Below, in pieces: positions 30,279 through 32,500 of a stretch of 32,500 nucleotides of DNA (the first letter of the stretch is position 1; each line of letters opens with the position of its first letter). The position numbers were made by a program, and so were the translations under genes. The notes under the pieces are model-generated. The model saw only the letters and a list, made by a program, of their open reading frames with translations, did not search any database and was not told where the DNA came from. The stretch comes from Chrysomallon squamiferum (lineage: Eukaryota > Mollusca > Gastropoda > Neomphalida > Peltospiridae): positions 25,013,121-25,045,620 of the forward strand of contig CM022677.1 of NCBI GenBank assembly GCA_012295275.1, given 5' to 3'.

Positions 30279-31996
30279 CTGAAAAACGAAGAAATATTTT
30301 AGAATTTTTTTAATTTTTTAAATAGTATAGCCGTCCTATGTCTCGGAATAAGGATATTTGTTTGTGAACACAATCAAGTTTTCTCTTAACAGATCTTACT
30401 CACTCAGTTTGAACTGCTCGGTCAGTTTGAAGGACAATATGTTAAAGGATATTTTATCACGGAACTGCATAACACCAGACTGAAACCAGTCGGTCTATCA
30501 GACACATGTTGACATTCGTCAGTATTAATTCCCTGGCTGTAATAATCTGTGTTACCTTACTGTGATCGCAGTCTCCAAGATTAGTAAGGGATTAAAAGAT
30601 ACGGCTGAACGCTTAAATCGTTATAATCAGTGCCGTTTTGTTGGACTGTGAAATGTTGATCCTTTGGGAAATTAACTATACTGTAATCCTCTATTGTTTC
30701 ATCATTTGCTATCCTTGACAGTTTCAGCACAGCGAACTGACCCTATAATAATCTGCGATCGACAGTTATAATATAGATTTTATTATTATTTAAAAAAAAA
30801 AATAATAAAACTTACTACTAAAGATCGACCTATGATGGAGTTCTCTCCACTTAGTTTCGCTCCGTTCTCAACAGGAAATGAATGTGGTCTCCCAGTGGAT
30901 TCTGGGAATTCTCCAATGTAGCCAACAGGTCTGTAATTTAAAAATACTTGTAATCTTAGACGTACGTTTCCGGTTTAATAAACGCTAAATGTTTGCTACC
31001 TAAGAAGTACTACATTAGTATTGGGTTTAGTAAGCGCTAATCCTTGGTGATCCTAGAAGTACGTTTAAGGTTTAGTAAGCGCAAATAAAAGCTTTTGGCC
31101 ACATTGTTATTTAAACATGTATTAAGCATTTGCGCGGTGAACGCAAGAGCACGTAGCTTTACAAACAGTACGCACAGTGCGTGGACACGTATGAATTACA
31201 ACAAATAGTATTTCATAATAACTGTTCTGTTGTATTTCACGTCATGAGAACAAAGAGAATAAATATTTAGTATAATTTATCACAAAAGGATTTTTTGTTT
31301 ATTTCTTTGTCCATTTTTGTTCTACTTCTTCTTCATCAACTTCATCTTCTTTTTCATCTTCTTCTTTTTAATTTTTAATTTTTTTTTTTAAAAGTAGCAT
31401 TTTCGAAATAATAACGCTTTTGTAGAATATTATGGACCGTTAATTTGGCATTACTATTATTATTATTATTATTATTATTGTTATTATTATTATTAATATT
31501 ATACTTGTGACGACTGCTACTGCTACTGCTACTGCTACTACTACTACTACTACCACTACTACTACTACTACTACATACTGCTACTGCTAGTTGTATTATT
31601 ATTACTATTATTATTATTATTATTATTATACTTGTTACGACTGCTACTGCTACTGCTACTACTACTACTACCACTACTACTACTACTACATACTGCTACT
31701 GCTAGTTGTATTATTATTACTATTATTATTATTATTATTATTACTATTACTATTATTGCTGTCGTAGTCATCGCAAACACGCGCGCGCGCGCACGCACAT
31801 ACACAAAGAAATACAGATATATTTGTTGTTGTTTAGCACAGAAATGTTAGTCACTGTTCTGAAAACAAATTCAAGAAGCCAGCAACGTATTCGTTTTAAC
31901 AAACGAATGAAACAGATGTACAGACAGACAGACAGACAGACAGACAGACGCACGTACTGCTTGGACTTTGATGAGCTCTTTTTCTTGTGTCGTTTG
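28929..31996 (-). CDS. SOD-like domain fused to a long low-complexity acidic tail (3' part of gene)
   Basis: The exon at 30930-30816 and the start of the last exon join to give PVGYIGEF...KLSGENSIIGRSLV-IFDESGQNPVGCCVIGHA. This follows the C-terminal third of Cu/Zn superoxide dismutase (VGDLGN, LSG..SIIGRTLVVH, ACGVIG). The copper-ligand His in VVH is Phe here, the zinc-binding Asp of GDLG is missing and the loop before GVIG is shortened, so it is probably not an active dismutase. After about residue 22 of the last exon the chain is disordered and rich in Asp, Ser, Arg, Gly and Asn to the stop. Upstream exons lie beyond the window. SOD-derived non-enzymatic plasma and shell-related proteins are known in molluscs, so such a role is possible but unproven. 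Confidence 0.75.
30816..30930 (-). CDS. SOD-like gene, penultimate exon
   Basis: One base then PVGYIGEFPESTGRPHSFPV and ENGAKLSGENSIIGRSLV; acceptor TTACAG, donor GTAAGT; phase 2 in, phase 0 out, which joins cleanly to the last exon. It corresponds to the VGDLGN...SIIGRTLVV part of Cu/Zn SOD. Confidence 0.85.
31455..31755. repeat. Tandem duplication of a compound TTA/TAC/TGC array
   Basis: About 120 bp (TATTATACTTGTGACGACTG, CTGCTACTGC array, TACTACTACCAC, CATACTGCTACTGCTAGTTG) is present twice, at about 31490-31590 and 31618-31710, with a third partial copy of the TTA part. Confidence 0.9.
31919..31949. repeat. (CAGA)n microsatellite
   Basis: About seven CAGA units, directly inside the donor side of the candidate exon at 31958-31996. 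Confidence 0.95.
31958..31996 (-). CDS. SOD-like gene, candidate upstream exon (Lys-rich)
   Basis: Acceptor TTTTACAG before 31996. The donor GTACGT after 31958 gives KRHKKKSSSKSK plus CA, which fits the phase of the next exon. A second donor, GTGCGT after 31954, gives a different frame (RKRAHQSPSS) that also fits, so the exon is uncertain. Confidence 0.45.
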
Positions 31997-32103
31997 CTGT
32001 AAAACAAAAGTCAGCATTAAAACAAACTTAGAATGAAACACGTGATTATAAACAGACAGTATTATATATGATTATAAAATAATAAGTGAAAAGACAAGGC
32101 AGC

Positions 32104-32137
<34 letters not shown>

Positions 32138-32242
32138 ACAGAGAGAGTGAGAGAGAGAATGAAAGAGAGAAATAGAAAGAGAGAATGAAAGAGAGAGAGA
32201 ATGGAATAGAGAGAATGAAAGAGAGAGAAATAGAGAGAGAAT

Positions 32243-32286
<44 letters not shown>
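32104..32286. repeat. (GA)n array with GAATGAAA interruptions
   Basis: About 180 bp of purine-only sequence on the plus strand, ending next to TTATCACGATAATTATCACG. Confidence 0.95.
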
Positions 32287-32289
<3 letters not shown>

Positions 32290-32500
32290 ATCACGATAAT
32301 TATCACGAAGTAAAAAAACAAAATACAAAAAAAAAAAAAAAAAAAACAGACATAGTGAACGCTAGTATTTTCTGAAAAAAAAAAAATAATAAATCGACAC
32401 TTTAGTCTTTGTCATGAATGATAATATTAACATTAACCTACACCATTTTGTAATAAAACATTGGTCACACGTACAGCTAAACAATTTTCTCGACAAAACA

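Overview
This is animal nuclear DNA: AT-rich, intron-dense, and packed with simple-sequence arrays (TTA, TAC, TAG, CA, GA) and minisatellites. I read no prokaryotic, viral or CRISPR content. The protein matches, a tRNA-derived SINE-like insertion and scattered GGGAGATAACT-type motifs suggest a lophotrochozoan, most likely a mollusc. The phylum is an inference.

All confident genes lie on the minus strand, so they read from right to left. (1) 28929-32000: the 3' end of a gene encoding the tail of a Cu/Zn superoxide dismutase-like fold that has lost active-site residues, fused to a tail of about 425 residues that is low in complexity and rich in Asp, Ser and Arg. (2) 14048-27933: an apparently complete AP-4 complex epsilon subunit gene (AP4E1), reconstructed here as 20 coding exons and about 985 residues. 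Every splice phase agrees. (3) 1-10931: the 5' end of a type II membrane M1 aminopeptidase of the LNPEP/ERAP group. One exon (1-332) holds the membrane anchor and the start of the catalytic part. Two candidate alternative first exons (5784-5868 and 10889-10931) both join it in the same phase. A short orphan first-exon candidate on the plus strand (12096-12162) points away from the second of these.

The most interesting content is in AP4E1. Intron 11 is a minor-spliceosome (U12-type) AT-AC intron with an exact ATATCCTTT donor, a CCTTGAC branch site and an AC acceptor. Only this splice gives a gap-free match to human AP-4 epsilon. In addition, the edges of several exons appear to have been copied into the neighbouring introns. 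The exon 12 acceptor with its branch site recurs in degenerate form in introns 11 and 8. The exon 3 donor recurs four times in a minisatellite. The exon 13 donor sits at the end of a 28-bp tandem repeat. The last 12 codons of exon 5, with a donor and the same phases, recur in intron 5. The protein also seems to lack the C-terminal ear domain of vertebrate AP-4 epsilon, because the stop codon is followed at once by AATAAA.

The intergenic and long intronic stretches (333-5783, 5869-10888, 12163-14041, 27934-28896) hold simple repeats, at least six separate minisatellites and no further gene that I could support.
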